A DNA stretch of 64,000 bases from positions 3,906,001 through 3,970,000 of the forward strand of contig NZ_JACXSS010000001.1 in the NCBI RefSeq assembly GCF_014850955.1. Direction: 5' to 3'. Made by a program: the position numbers and the translations under genes. Under the pieces are notes generated by a model. The model was not told the DNA's origin. It worked only from the letters and a program-made list of their open reading frames with translations, and made no database searches. Of the stretch, positions 54,220 to 62,833 are shown in pieces; within the stretch, counting starts at the first letter, position 1; the number at the start of each line of letters is the position of its first letter. This stretch comes from Methylomonas albis. GTDB lineage: Bacteria > Pseudomonadota > Gammaproteobacteria > Methylococcales > Methylomonadaceae.

Positions 54220-56004
54220 CTACAAACTCTTACCGGCAAACCAAAGCTCCAGCATCATCAACATCCATACTAAATCACCGTAATAGGCAGCATGCACGCT
54301 CTGATGCATTTCAATAGCATGATCCAAAAAATCAGGCTTAAAAAATTCACGCAGCTTCAAATCATTGATAGCGCCATAAGCCAGCTGTTTAAGAGGCTGA
54401 TGATCTTTTAACCAAACGCCGAACGGCAACCCAAACCCATGCTTGGGTTTGTTGATAATCCGCTCCGGCAGGAAATCTGCCATCGCTTGTTTGTAAAACC
54501 AGCGTAGTTTTTGTCCGCGTAATTTGTCGTTTGATGGAATTCGGCAAGACAGGTCGAGAATACGCCGGCCTAGCAAGGGATAGCACACCTCAACCCCAGC
54601 CATCTCGCACATTCTATTAACCTTGACCAAATCGTTGTCGTGGAGCGTATTTTTCCAATCCAAATACAACATGCGGTTCAAGGTACTAGCAGACTCCGGT
54701 CGCCAATAATCTTCCCTTAACTGACGCAAGGGTGCAGTGGTATCTATTTGCGCTAAGAAATCGGCCTGAAAAATATCCGCCGCAGCATGCCGATGCAGAA
54801 AATTGTAGTCCTGCAAACGATCAGGCATCGCTGCATTCGCTTGATCGATATAGCGTTTTGCTTTAAACGGCAGCTTCTGTTTAGCTATTACATCAGGCAA
54901 GGCATTTAATGTCGCTTCGAGGCCGCCGCTAAGAAATTTTGGTAAGCGGTGATAATTCTCAAACAGCATTTGCTTGGCGTAACGCTCGTTACCGGCAAAA
55001 ATCTCGTCGCCACCATCGCCGGCAAGCAAACGGTTTACGCCGTGATCCTTAGCCAACTTGGCACAATAATAGGCTGCCAATGCCGAGGCATTCCCAAAAG
55101 GTTCATCATAATAAGCCGCAATTGCAGGTACAGCATTAACGGTATCTTCTGGCGTGACGTAATACTGATGTTGCCGCGTATTGAAACGCTGGACGGCAAT
55201 ATTGGCATACTCAATTTCATCATAGCCATCGGCGTCAAAACCCATCGAAAAAGTTTTCGCCTTACCTGGAAATACCTTGGATAGCGCCCCCGCAACGCTG
55301 GAGCTATCCAACCCACCACTCAGAAACGCACCGGTATTATCTTCATTATCGGCCATGCTTTTAACGGCATCGATCAATTCCTGCTGCAATTCACGACCAG
55401 CTTGCTGCAAATCGCACGATTGCTCCTGAAACATCGGCAACCAGTAGTGTTTTAAGCTGACTCGTCCATTTTGATACACCAAACACTGCCCGCCCTCCAA
55501 CTTTTTAACTTGCCGATAAATCGTACTAGGACTAGGACAATGGGTGTGATAGATGTAATCGAACACCGCCTGCGGCGCAATGGCATTATGGACTTGAGGA
55601 TGACGCACAACAAAATCAGCGCTGGAGCCAAATACTAGGCCGTCGGCAATTTCTGCATAATAGATATTACTAAGGCCAATTGGATCGGTACCCAGTACCA
55701 GTCGTTGCTGATCGGCATCGATAAGCATCAATGTATCGGCCTCTGGCAGGCCTACTAAAAAATCGATGCCACGAGTTAAATAGGCATCCAACAAATGCTG
55801 CGAACGAGCTGTTCGCGAACCGGACTGAGGGGTAAGCAAGCACACCCCAGCGCGCTGCGCAATATCAGTGGCGCAAGTTGAAAAAGCGTAGCCGCGACCC
55901 TGCCGAAAACTGAATGTCGAATCAGCTGTCGTCATTTGCCCCAGCACGGCACTAGATTCATCTTTTTGGAGATCACTCCCCATCCATCCCGCAAATTTTG
56001 TCAT
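54220..56004 (-). CDS. Asparagine synthetase homologue with degenerate glutaminase domain
   Basis: This 594-residue AsnB-like protein keeps the synthetase PP-loop SGGLDSS (229-235) and the GDGGDEIFAG stretch near 330. The N-terminal glutamine amidotransferase half starts MTKFAGWMG and has no cysteine at position 2, the nucleophile of this class, so it cannot hydrolyse glutamine in the normal way. It may use free ammonia or form amide or adenylate bonds on another substrate, as seen in specialised AsnB relatives. It closes the exopolysaccharide operon, 10 bases after the PaaK-like gene. Confidence 0.87.
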   Translation of the reverse strand: MTKFAGWMGSDLQKDESSAVLGQMTTADSTFSFRQGRGYAFSTCATDIAQRAGVCLLTPQSGSRTARSQHLLDAYLTRGIDFLVGLPEADTLMLIDADQQRLVLGTDPIGLSNIYYAEIADGLVFGSSADFVVRHPQVHNAIAPQAVFDYIYHTHCPSPSTIYRQVKKLEGGQCLVYQNGRVSLKHYWLPMFQEQSCDLQQAGRELQQELIDAVKSMADNEDNTGAFLSGGLDSSSVAGALSKVFPGKAKTFSMGFDADGYDEIEYANIAVQRFNTRQHQYYVTPEDTVNAVPAIAAYYDEPFGNASALAAYYCAKLAKDHGVNRLLAGDGGDEIFAGNERYAKQMLFENYHRLPKFLSGGLEATLNALPDVIAKQKLPFKAKRYIDQANAAMPDRLQDYNFLHRHAAADIFQADFLAQIDTTAPLRQLREDYWRPESASTLNRMLYLDWKNTLHDNDLVKVNRMCEMAGVEVCYPLLGRRILDLSCRIPSNDKLRGQKLRWFYKQAMADFLPERIINKPKHGFGLPFGVWLKDHQPLKQLAYGAINDLKLREFFKPDFLDHAIEMHQSVHAAYYGDLVWMLMMLELWFAGKSL

Positions 56005-56014
56005 AGTGATTTCA

Positions 56015-57364
56015 TTAGGCCTTGACGTGACTGATCACATAACGGAACTTTCCTGAGCGCTCCTTGGGAATGTAATCGGTATATTCGATATTGATAGTAA
56101 CTGCTTGCCCTAAACGTTTTTTAAACTCGTCAACGATTTTTTGTTCGTAAGCAACTTGATATTTGAGGGTTTTAACAATTTGCACGGTCGTTTTATCCAA
56201 ACTATCCTGCGTAATTTTAAATGCATCAACGCCTTCTAAATCGCGCAGCACATAAATCAATGCCAATCCATGCAATACCGTTCCATCCTGAGCAACAACA
56301 AAATCGGTGGTCCGCCCTTGAATTTCCTCCAGCACGGGCAGCCCACGTCCACAAGCGCAGACTTTATCCGACAAAACCCCCATGTCACCGGTACGATACC
56401 GAATAAATGGAAAATCGCGCGTTGCCAGATGGGTTACCACAATTTCGCCGAGTTCTCCGTTAGGTAAGGTTTGGCCGTGCTTGTCCACAATCTCGACGAT
56501 AATGTCTTCAGCAGTAATATGCATGCTGCCTTCCGGACATTGATGAGCGATAAAACCAGCGTCCCGCCCACCGTAGCCGTTCGCAACCGGGCAAGCAAAC
56601 ACACTTTCTATTTTCGCCCTCTGGTGATCGTAAAGCCGCTCCGACGTGACGAATGCAACCTTAATACCCAAATTATTCAATGCCACACCCCTCTTCGCGG
56701 CATGACTGGCAATATGAGCCAATGCTGAAGGATAGCCAAATAGCATTTTCGGACGAATCTGCTGAATTTGCCGAATAAAGCCGTCCAGCTTTTCCGACGA
56801 CATTTCGAATGCCGGAATTAGATGTGTGCGCAGTAATTTATCGCGCAGCAAGCGAACTCTATCTTGCGCCCCCAGTTCAATCGGCGACCCCCAGATCACT
56901 GCTTCCGGATCGCCTATATCGACACCCCACCAACGGGTTGCTCGCCATTTTGCCGCGACATCGTGACTGACCCGACGGCTACCAATGTAAAAAATCAGTG
57001 GCTCACCACTTGAACCGCCAGTATTGAAACGCGCTAACTTTACGGCATCGTTTGCCTTTATTTCATCAAGATGTTGCCTGATTTCCGGCTTACTCAACAA
57101 AGGCAATCTTGCTAATCCTTGCAAGCTATCGATACTTGCAGGATCAAAGCTCAAGTTCGTAAACAACTGCCGGTAGTAGGGCACATGCGTTTGAACGTCA
57201 ATCAAGAAGGCGCGCAAATTTTGCAACTGCAATTGCCTGATTTCATCGGGCTTGAGCCATTGGCTTCGCTCCATGCCGCGCATAACCTTAACAGTCGTAT
57301 GCTTTTTTAACGCCTCATGAAGTGGAAAAATCACCGTTGCACAAAAAGTCGTATAAAAGCTCAT
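56015..57364 (-). CDS. PaaK/CapK-like adenylate-forming ligase
   Basis: This 449-residue protein has the FNTGGSSGEPLIFY nucleotide motif near 117-130 and the YRTGDMG motif of the phenylacetate-CoA ligase family. A CACGRGLP cysteine pair near 335 occurs in many capsule-linked members. In capsule and exopolysaccharide clusters such proteins are thought to activate an acid for attachment to the sugar chain. Its start overlaps the stop of the preceding glycosyltransferase by 4 bases (ATGA), showing translational coupling. Confidence 0.87.
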   Translation of the reverse strand: MSFYTTFCATVIFPLHEALKKHTTVKVMRGMERSQWLKPDEIRQLQLQNLRAFLIDVQTHVPYYRQLFTNLSFDPASIDSLQGLARLPLLSKPEIRQHLDEIKANDAVKLARFNTGGSSGEPLIFYIGSRRVSHDVAAKWRATRWWGVDIGDPEAVIWGSPIELGAQDRVRLLRDKLLRTHLIPAFEMSSEKLDGFIRQIQQIRPKMLFGYPSALAHIASHAAKRGVALNNLGIKVAFVTSERLYDHQRAKIESVFACPVANGYGGRDAGFIAHQCPEGSMHITAEDIIVEIVDKHGQTLPNGELGEIVVTHLATRDFPFIRYRTGDMGVLSDKVCACGRGLPVLEEIQGRTTDFVVAQDGTVLHGLALIYVLRDLEGVDAFKITQDSLDKTTVQIVKTLKYQVAYEQKIVDEFKKRLGQAVTINIEYTDYIPKERSGKFRYVISHVKA

Positions 57365-58566
57365 GACCCCACCAATTTTTTGAATTCAGCCAACAAAATA
57401 TCCACCCGCTTATCCCAAGAGTTATCAGCCGCATAGTTAATGATAGCTTGCTGGTCCCACTGTCGCTGCAAAGCATTCTCAAGCGCTAGCAATAAGGCAT
57501 CCGCATTCCCAAACGGCACGATACTGCCCAGCATTTCATCAGCAACCACCTCACGATTGCCGCCAACGTCGGTGCTAATCACCGGCAAGCCGCAAGCCAT
57601 GGCCTCCAAAAACACATTGGCCCAACCTTCGTTAGCAGTAGCCAGGACGAATAGATCCGCAGCCGATAATGGACCATGTAATTGCTCGGTAGGCAGAGCC
57701 CCAAGAAAACGAATATGTTGGCCAATATTCAGCGTTTCAACTTGCTGTTCCAGACGTCTGAGAATATTGCCTTCTGGGCTAGCGCCGCCGACAATCAAAT
57801 ATAGCAATCGTGGATATTTTTCGATTAATGCCGGTAGAATCTCGAGCACCCGATGGAAGCCTTTTCTATCGACCAATCCACCGACCGAAATCAATACCTG
57901 GGCGTCTTCGGGAATTTGCCAATGTTTCCGAGCTTGTTTCTTGTCCATAGGAAAAAACTTGGCAGTATCGATACCGTTGCCCACCACCCGGATTTTTTCG
58001 GCGTCGGCCCCCAAATTAACCACATGCCGCTTTAAGGAGTCCGATACCGAAAATACTTGAGCGGCATCGTTGAGGGCTTTCAATATTCGTTGGCGCCGAC
58101 TGGGAATATTAGACAACGGCACTTCCGTACCACGCAAAGTGATGGTGACCGGCACCTTAAACCATTTACCGAGCAAGGTGGCCGCATAGCCGTCTGGATA
58201 AGCAAAGTGGGAATCGATCAAATGAAATACAAAGTGCTTTTTTAATCGATAGCATATTGCCAAGCTGCCAAGCGCCATAAAAAAGCCGTCCCACGACCGC
58301 CCCACGCCAGGTATCGATAAAAAGCGCGGGAAATACACTGAGATACCGTCTTGATCTTCGTAATTGTCCGGTTGCAGCCGGTAATCGGGTTTAAACCATT
58401 GAATCAGGCTTTGTAGTGGAAACCAGGGAACCGGCGAAATGACGACCAAAGGGCAATGGCGAGCCACTTTAGACATACGCTCGCGAATAAAAACGCCAGC
58501 GTTAGGCCTGACCCGACTAGGATACAAAGAACTGAAAACAATCAGCCTCGGCGAGTTATCTGCCAT
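57361..58566 (-). CDS. GT4-type glycosyltransferase
   Basis: This 401-residue GT-B enzyme has N-terminal LIVFSSLYPSRVRPNAGVFI and the C-terminal donor-site stretch LFVLATANEGWANVFLEAMAC with ISTDVGGNREVV. It probably adds a sugar to the lipid-linked repeat unit on the cytoplasmic side. It overlaps the upstream glycosyltransferase gene by 11 bases and the PaaK-like gene by 4. Confidence 0.9.
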   Translation of the reverse strand: MADNSPRLIVFSSLYPSRVRPNAGVFIRERMSKVARHCPLVVISPVPWFPLQSLIQWFKPDYRLQPDNYEDQDGISVYFPRFLSIPGVGRSWDGFFMALGSLAICYRLKKHFVFHLIDSHFAYPDGYAATLLGKWFKVPVTITLRGTEVPLSNIPSRRQRILKALNDAAQVFSVSDSLKRHVVNLGADAEKIRVVGNGIDTAKFFPMDKKQARKHWQIPEDAQVLISVGGLVDRKGFHRVLEILPALIEKYPRLLYLIVGGASPEGNILRRLEQQVETLNIGQHIRFLGALPTEQLHGPLSAADLFVLATANEGWANVFLEAMACGLPVISTDVGGNREVVADEMLGSIVPFGNADALLLALENALQRQWDQQAIINYAADNSWDKRVDILLAEFKKLVGS

Positions 58567-59773
58567 CTTTACCTGCCATTATCCTGCTGTAAACAGCTTG
58601 ATAATGACTAACGCTTCGTTCCCAATTGCGCTCATCTTCGACATAGCGCCTGCCGGCTCGCCGAATTTGTTCCCATTGATCTTGCTGAACCAGGGCTGCT
58701 AACACCGTTTGCGCCAACTCGGTCTTATCTCCGGCTTTGAACAGATAGCCGGTTTCCCGGTCGCGAATCAATTCGTGATGCCCACCAACATCGGATGCCA
58801 CCAACAATCGACCTTGGGCCATGGCTTCAAGAGGTTTCAAAGGCGTCACCAGTTCGGTTAAGCGCATCGCCAAGCGCGGATAAACAAAGATATCGACTAG
58901 ATTGTAATAGCGCTGCACTTGCTCGTGAGCGACGCGTCCGGGAAGAATGACCCAATCCCGCAAGCCCAGCGCCTCAATTTTCTGCACGATATGTTGCTGT
59001 TGCGGCCCCCCGCCCACTAACAACAAGCGCACATCAGGCTGTTGCTGGATAATCGCCGGTAATGCATCCAGCAATAGCAACAACCCCTCATATGCATAAA
59101 AAGACCCGATAAAACCAAGTACAATTTTGCCGCTCAGACCTAATTCTGCCTGCAAAACGGGCTCGGCGGCCTCACCATAGGTAAACTTATCGATATCGAC
59201 GGCGTTGGGAATCACGGTAATTTTTTCCGCAGCGACTCCACGCCCGATAATATCCCGGCGCAGACCTTCGCAAATCGTCGTGACGGCGTCGGCATGCTTA
59301 AACACATATGTTTCCAGAGCCTTGGTCAATCGGTAACGTAAACTGCCTTCTTGGGTAGTGCCGTGATCGACCGCAGCGTCCTCCCAAAATGCCCGACATT
59401 CGTAAACCAAAGGCAACCCGTATTTTTTTGCCATTTTTAATGCGGCCAACCCATTCAATGCGGGGGAATGAGCATGCAGGATATCGGGCTTGATCTGCGG
59501 AATGATTTCATCCAACCGTTCCGCCAAAGACTTCACAATGGCCCATTGATTTAAAACAGGTAGTTTTGCCGCCAAACCTTGTGGGATGGCAGATCGATAA
59601 AAGGTCAGCCCGTCGACGGTTTCGATGGGAGCTTCCCCGACTTGATGTTTAGCCGATGTGACATGAAACGTCTCCCAGCCCAGTTTGCGTTGTTGTTCGA
59701 GAATGGCACGGGTGCGGAAGGTATAACCGCTATGAAGTGGTATAGAGTGATCGAGAATGTGCAGTATCTTCAT
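58556..59773 (-). CDS. GT4-type glycosyltransferase, exosortase A-associated type
   Basis: This 405-residue GT-B enzyme starts MKILHILDHSIPLHSGYTFR and continues FHVTSAKHQ, features I recall for the exosortase A-associated glycosyltransferase family (TIGR04063). The C-terminal domain has VYPRLAMRLTELVTPLKPLE and ASDVGGHHELI. It probably extends the polysaccharide repeat. It starts 64 bases after the nucleotidyltransferase gene and overlaps the next gene by 11 bases. Confidence 0.9.
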   Translation of the reverse strand: MKILHILDHSIPLHSGYTFRTRAILEQQRKLGWETFHVTSAKHQVGEAPIETVDGLTFYRSAIPQGLAAKLPVLNQWAIVKSLAERLDEIIPQIKPDILHAHSPALNGLAALKMAKKYGLPLVYECRAFWEDAAVDHGTTQEGSLRYRLTKALETYVFKHADAVTTICEGLRRDIIGRGVAAEKITVIPNAVDIDKFTYGEAAEPVLQAELGLSGKIVLGFIGSFYAYEGLLLLLDALPAIIQQQPDVRLLLVGGGPQQQHIVQKIEALGLRDWVILPGRVAHEQVQRYYNLVDIFVYPRLAMRLTELVTPLKPLEAMAQGRLLVASDVGGHHELIRDRETGYLFKAGDKTELAQTVLAALVQQDQWEQIRRAGRRYVEDERNWERSVSHYQAVYSRIMAGKDGR

Positions 59774-59837
59774 GTCAAAACAAATTTAGTTGCTTTACGG
59801 CCCGGTAGTTTGTCCTTTTAGGTATCACTATTCCAGG

Positions 59838-60923
59838 TTAATGTCGATCCTTCCCCAGCAATCGCATCCAGACTTTTCGCAACAAATGTGGGAACAGCAA
59901 GTGTAGCGGCATCCTTAGATAATGCGACCGAATATACAACATCCAGCGCGCCATGGGCGTCCATTTATCTTCGCAGCTCAGATGATCCGGCATTAATGCT
60001 CGTAAAAACAAAGCATCCATCAACCATACTCCGCTGATAACCGGCCCTGCATTTGTCATTTTACCCAGGGCTTCGGTCAAACCTTGCGCGTTTAAAATAA
60101 GCTGCAGATAGCGCATCCCATAATAAACCGGTTTTTGTAATCCCAGCATAAAAGCGCGGTCAACCAACTGTAACCGCTCTTGTTCATCGAAAGCACTAAT
60201 CAAAGCATCCAGATCAACCAGGTCACGCAAGCCGTGCTCCAACTCACCTTCATAAAACAGATGAGTAGCGCTATGGATTACTCTATCTAAGGGCGACAAT
60301 ACTTGCAAATTGCTATTTACGCCGGTCAGCGGTACCGCAGACTTAATCAATAAATCCGCATCCGGGCATGCCGTTGCGGTTCTGGGCAAAATGTTATGAT
60401 GCAGGTCGATAACGCTGCCACGCTTAATATGTGTGAGCGGCGGAATTTCATGCATCCACTGCCGATAATATTTTTGATCATACGCATCTTGCTTCGCGCT
60501 GACCCAACCATGTATTAGTAATTGCTGTTCAATGGCTGGTATAAACTCAAAAGGCACTAAAATATCGATGTCCGAGAACAGTCGGCCTTTATAGGGAGGA
60601 AACTCTCCAGCAGCATAAGCGGCGCCCTTCAATAAAATAGCGCCGCTAACTGCTTGGCTAAAGGCTTTTTTTAGACAATCTATTTCCCACAAGAAATCGC
60701 GATATTGCTTGTCGGCTTGCACTTTAGCCGATTGCAAATGCCTTAGAACACCATGAGACAAGGATGTAAGCAGGTTTTCACTCTCAGCCCTATAGTAAAT
60801 TTTAGCCGCTAATTGCGAGCGCTTGGCCTGCCGAATCAATAAATCCCACTCGGCTTGATTTAATGCCGCTAACGTCCGCTCTTTTCTTAGCACTAAAACC
60901 AACAACGGCCAACTAGATCGCAT
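59838..60923 (-). CDS. Nucleotidyltransferase family protein
   Basis: This 361-residue protein belongs to the uncharacterised nucleotidyltransferase group (NTP_transf_5-like). The metal-binding pair is in RLFSDIDILV (Asp118 and Asp120), preceded by AILLKGAAYAAG near 95-106. Such proteins transfer a nucleotide to an unknown acceptor and occur beside HprK-like kinases in peptide and exopolysaccharide clusters. It overlaps the HprK-like gene by 11 bases, so the two are translationally coupled. Confidence 0.83.
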   Translation of the reverse strand: MRSSWPLLVLVLRKERTLAALNQAEWDLLIRQAKRSQLAAKIYYRAESENLLTSLSHGVLRHLQSAKVQADKQYRDFLWEIDCLKKAFSQAVSGAILLKGAAYAAGEFPPYKGRLFSDIDILVPFEFIPAIEQQLLIHGWVSAKQDAYDQKYYRQWMHEIPPLTHIKRGSVIDLHHNILPRTATACPDADLLIKSAVPLTGVNSNLQVLSPLDRVIHSATHLFYEGELEHGLRDLVDLDALISAFDEQERLQLVDRAFMLGLQKPVYYGMRYLQLILNAQGLTEALGKMTNAGPVISGVWLMDALFLRALMPDHLSCEDKWTPMARWMLYIRSHYLRMPLHLLFPHLLRKVWMRLLGKDRH

Positions 60924-61827
60924 CTCTGGCTTCCAAACGATTAAAAACCGCTATTGCCTCATCTAGCTGACTATAAGTAAAGCCATGACAAGCTGCACGA
61001 TCAACAACCTGCTTTAAAATATCAAACGCCACGGTGCCCAGATGACTGTAATTGAACGCATTGTCAGCTAAGGCCATAAAGGACTCGCCTTTGGGTTTAT
61101 CACACAAATCGGTCTCCGCATCAGCAAGATATTGCGGAAAAACGATCCAAGCAATTGGACAAACCACTTTTTGCATGGCGATACTTTCAATCGGTGGTTT
61201 GAGATGACAAACACTACCTTTCAATGTATCAGAAGACAGCGCGCCGAAAACAGCTTGAGGATATCGATTAGCGAGAATTTGAATGGACTGATTTTTAAGC
61301 CCGATTGGTCGCGGCATGGGCACGGCATAGCCATTGCTTAAATCGATCAAGGTCAATTCGTCAGATAGCAGTCGCCATCCTTCCTGAACCAAAGCCGCAC
61401 AAAGCGTACTTTTCCCCGATCCCGGCGGTGCAGGCAAGACCGCAGCAAAGCCATCTCTCTCGATGACAGCCGCATGAATGATCAGATAGGTGTGAATTTG
61501 CGTTGAAATACACCAATTCATCCCCCATTCCAACATCGCAGTGGCATGATGTAGCGGAAAAGGATTAAAAATCACCCTATCGTCAAGATAAAACTGAGCT
61601 TGTTTGTGAAACAGACTCCTAATTCCGTTAGGAAGATCAATAGAAACAACAAAATCAAAAAAAACCGAGGGCACGTCTTTAGATGCAAATTCAGACTGCC
61701 CAGCATATAAGCAAGCTAGATTTTGAGCTATAGCCGGAATCGCACTCCGAATCAAAAACTTGAATGGGCCGGATTCAACAATTAAGCCTGAACACGCCAA
61801 CTGCTTAGCAAAATTCGCATCAGTCAC
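60913..61827 (-). CDS. HprK-related kinase
   Basis: This 304-residue protein resembles the C-terminal kinase domain of HPr kinase/phosphorylase. Walker A is APPGSGKST (133-141), with HAAV at 118-121 and SDELTLID near 155-162. There is no HPr protein in the window, and the group (HprK-related kinase A by recollection) is linked to exosortase clusters. It may phosphorylate a peptide, protein or sugar made by this operon. The start is GTG. It lies 7 bases after the PqqD-like gene. Confidence 0.87.
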   Translation of the reverse strand: MTDANFAKQLACSGLIVESGPFKFLIRSAIPAIAQNLACLYAGQSEFASKDVPSVFFDFVVSIDLPNGIRSLFHKQAQFYLDDRVIFNPFPLHHATAMLEWGMNWCISTQIHTYLIIHAAVIERDGFAAVLPAPPGSGKSTLCAALVQEGWRLLSDELTLIDLSNGYAVPMPRPIGLKNQSIQILANRYPQAVFGALSSDTLKGSVCHLKPPIESIAMQKVVCPIAWIVFPQYLADAETDLCDKPKGESFMALADNAFNYSHLGTVAFDILKQVVDRAACHGFTYSQLDEAIAVFNRLEARDAI

Positions 61828-61834
61828 AAGGCGA

Positions 61835-62101
61835 TCACTTTTCTATACTAATTAATTTTTTATGTATCAAGCTTTCCAATGTCGAAACAACAAAAGTTTC
61901 TGTTCCCTGTAAGTCTTCGAAACGTTCCTTTACGTTATCAATGAGGTTGGGAATGTTAAAACGCCGCTGGGATAAGCTAAAAGTCAAAATATCTTTTGAT
62001 GCTCCGCTAAACAAATGAGTTTCGCCCGACTGTCGGTCGTAAAGCACCAATTCATCACCCCAATCGGCCACAGAAACTAGAGCTTGCCACTGGTAAACCA
62101 C
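61835..62101 (-). CDS. PqqD-like peptide-binding protein (HPr-rel-A type)
   Basis: This 88-residue protein has the PqqD-like winged-helix pattern: an N-terminal strand with VLYDRQSGETHLFSG and a C-terminal helix with LIHKKLISIE. PqqD proteins hold a substrate peptide for a modifying enzyme. Here it lies between a Tat-like secreted protein gene (20 bases) and the HprK-like kinase gene (7 bases). The start is GTG. It suggests that the kinase acts on a peptide or protein substrate. Confidence 0.78.
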   Translation of the reverse strand: MVYQWQALVSVADWGDELVLYDRQSGETHLFSGASKDILTFSLSQRRFNIPNLIDNVKERFEDLQGTETFVVSTLESLIHKKLISIEK

Positions 62102-62121
62102 AATAGCAAACGGGGTTCAGA

Positions 62122-62733
62122 TTACACGCAATTAGAATAGAAGGTTGTAAATTCAGCCAAGGTTGCCTGACCACTTAGGAAATAGCTTGGTACGGTCTGC
62201 TGTACTCCGCCAACCACAACAGCATTGTTAAGCACTGTCGCTATCTGATATGCCAACAATTGATTAGAAGGATCAGTCAAAGCGGCCAACAACGTCGCAG
62301 TGGATGTACTTGACACCCCGCTAATCACAGAACTTGCCAAAACTTTGGCATTAGCGGCCTCCCAAGTTTTAACGGCAGCGAGGTCTTTGTTATTAGACCA
62401 AAGAGTGGAGGTAAACTTTAGATTAGTAGGACTATAAGTGGCCTTACCACAACCAGCCGGCCATGTTGCAGCTAAAGCCCAAGCTGCCGGTGTTTTCCAG
62501 TTAGTATTCTTAACATTAGCCACATTTGAGACGGCATGATTGGCATTAGAGAATGAAGTGAAACCCGATTGTGAACAGGTATCTGTAGCCCACGCCGACC
62601 GATTGGTCAAAGTCATTATAATCGGCGCCACGACAGCCCCAACCTTAGCAAACGATCTACGAGAACTATTTACCTGTTCAGGTGCTTTATGGCTTTCAGA
62701 CGCTGAATTTTGTTCATTATTTTTATATTCCAT
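62122..62733 (-). CDS. Secreted protein with a Tat-like signal, unknown
   Basis: This 203-residue protein has a twin-arginine-like signal (SSRRSFAKVGAVVAPIIM, with RR at 25-26, cleavage after AWA at 49). The mature part is rich in Ala, Thr, Ser and Asn, with a CSQSG motif at 53-57, a second Cys in PAGCG and a third next to the C-terminus (SNCV). I recognise no domain. The ATG at 62733 is chosen over a GTG at 62745. It starts the PqqD/HprK/nucleotidyltransferase series, so it may be the substrate of that module. Confidence 0.72.
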   Translation of the reverse strand: MEYKNNEQNSASESHKAPEQVNSSRRSFAKVGAVVAPIIMTLTNRSAWATDTCSQSGFTSFSNANHAVSNVANVKNTNWKTPAAWALAATWPAGCGKATYSPTNLKFTSTLWSNNKDLAAVKTWEAANAKVLASSVISGVSSTSTATLLAALTDPSNQLLAYQIATVLNNAVVVGGVQQTVPSYFLSGQATLAEFTTFYSNCV

Positions 62734-62833
62734 CGGACACACCACTGATTTATTTGAATTGGATCACACTTTAGCAAAACACCTTGTTTCTGTCTATCGC
62801 ACAAACGTACAGGCTAGCCAGCAAAACGGAGCA

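Noticed and set aside
57440-58060. Open frame of 206 codons opposite a glycosyltransferase gene
   Set aside because: Shadow frame; the real gene on the other strand is well supported and coupled to its neighbours.
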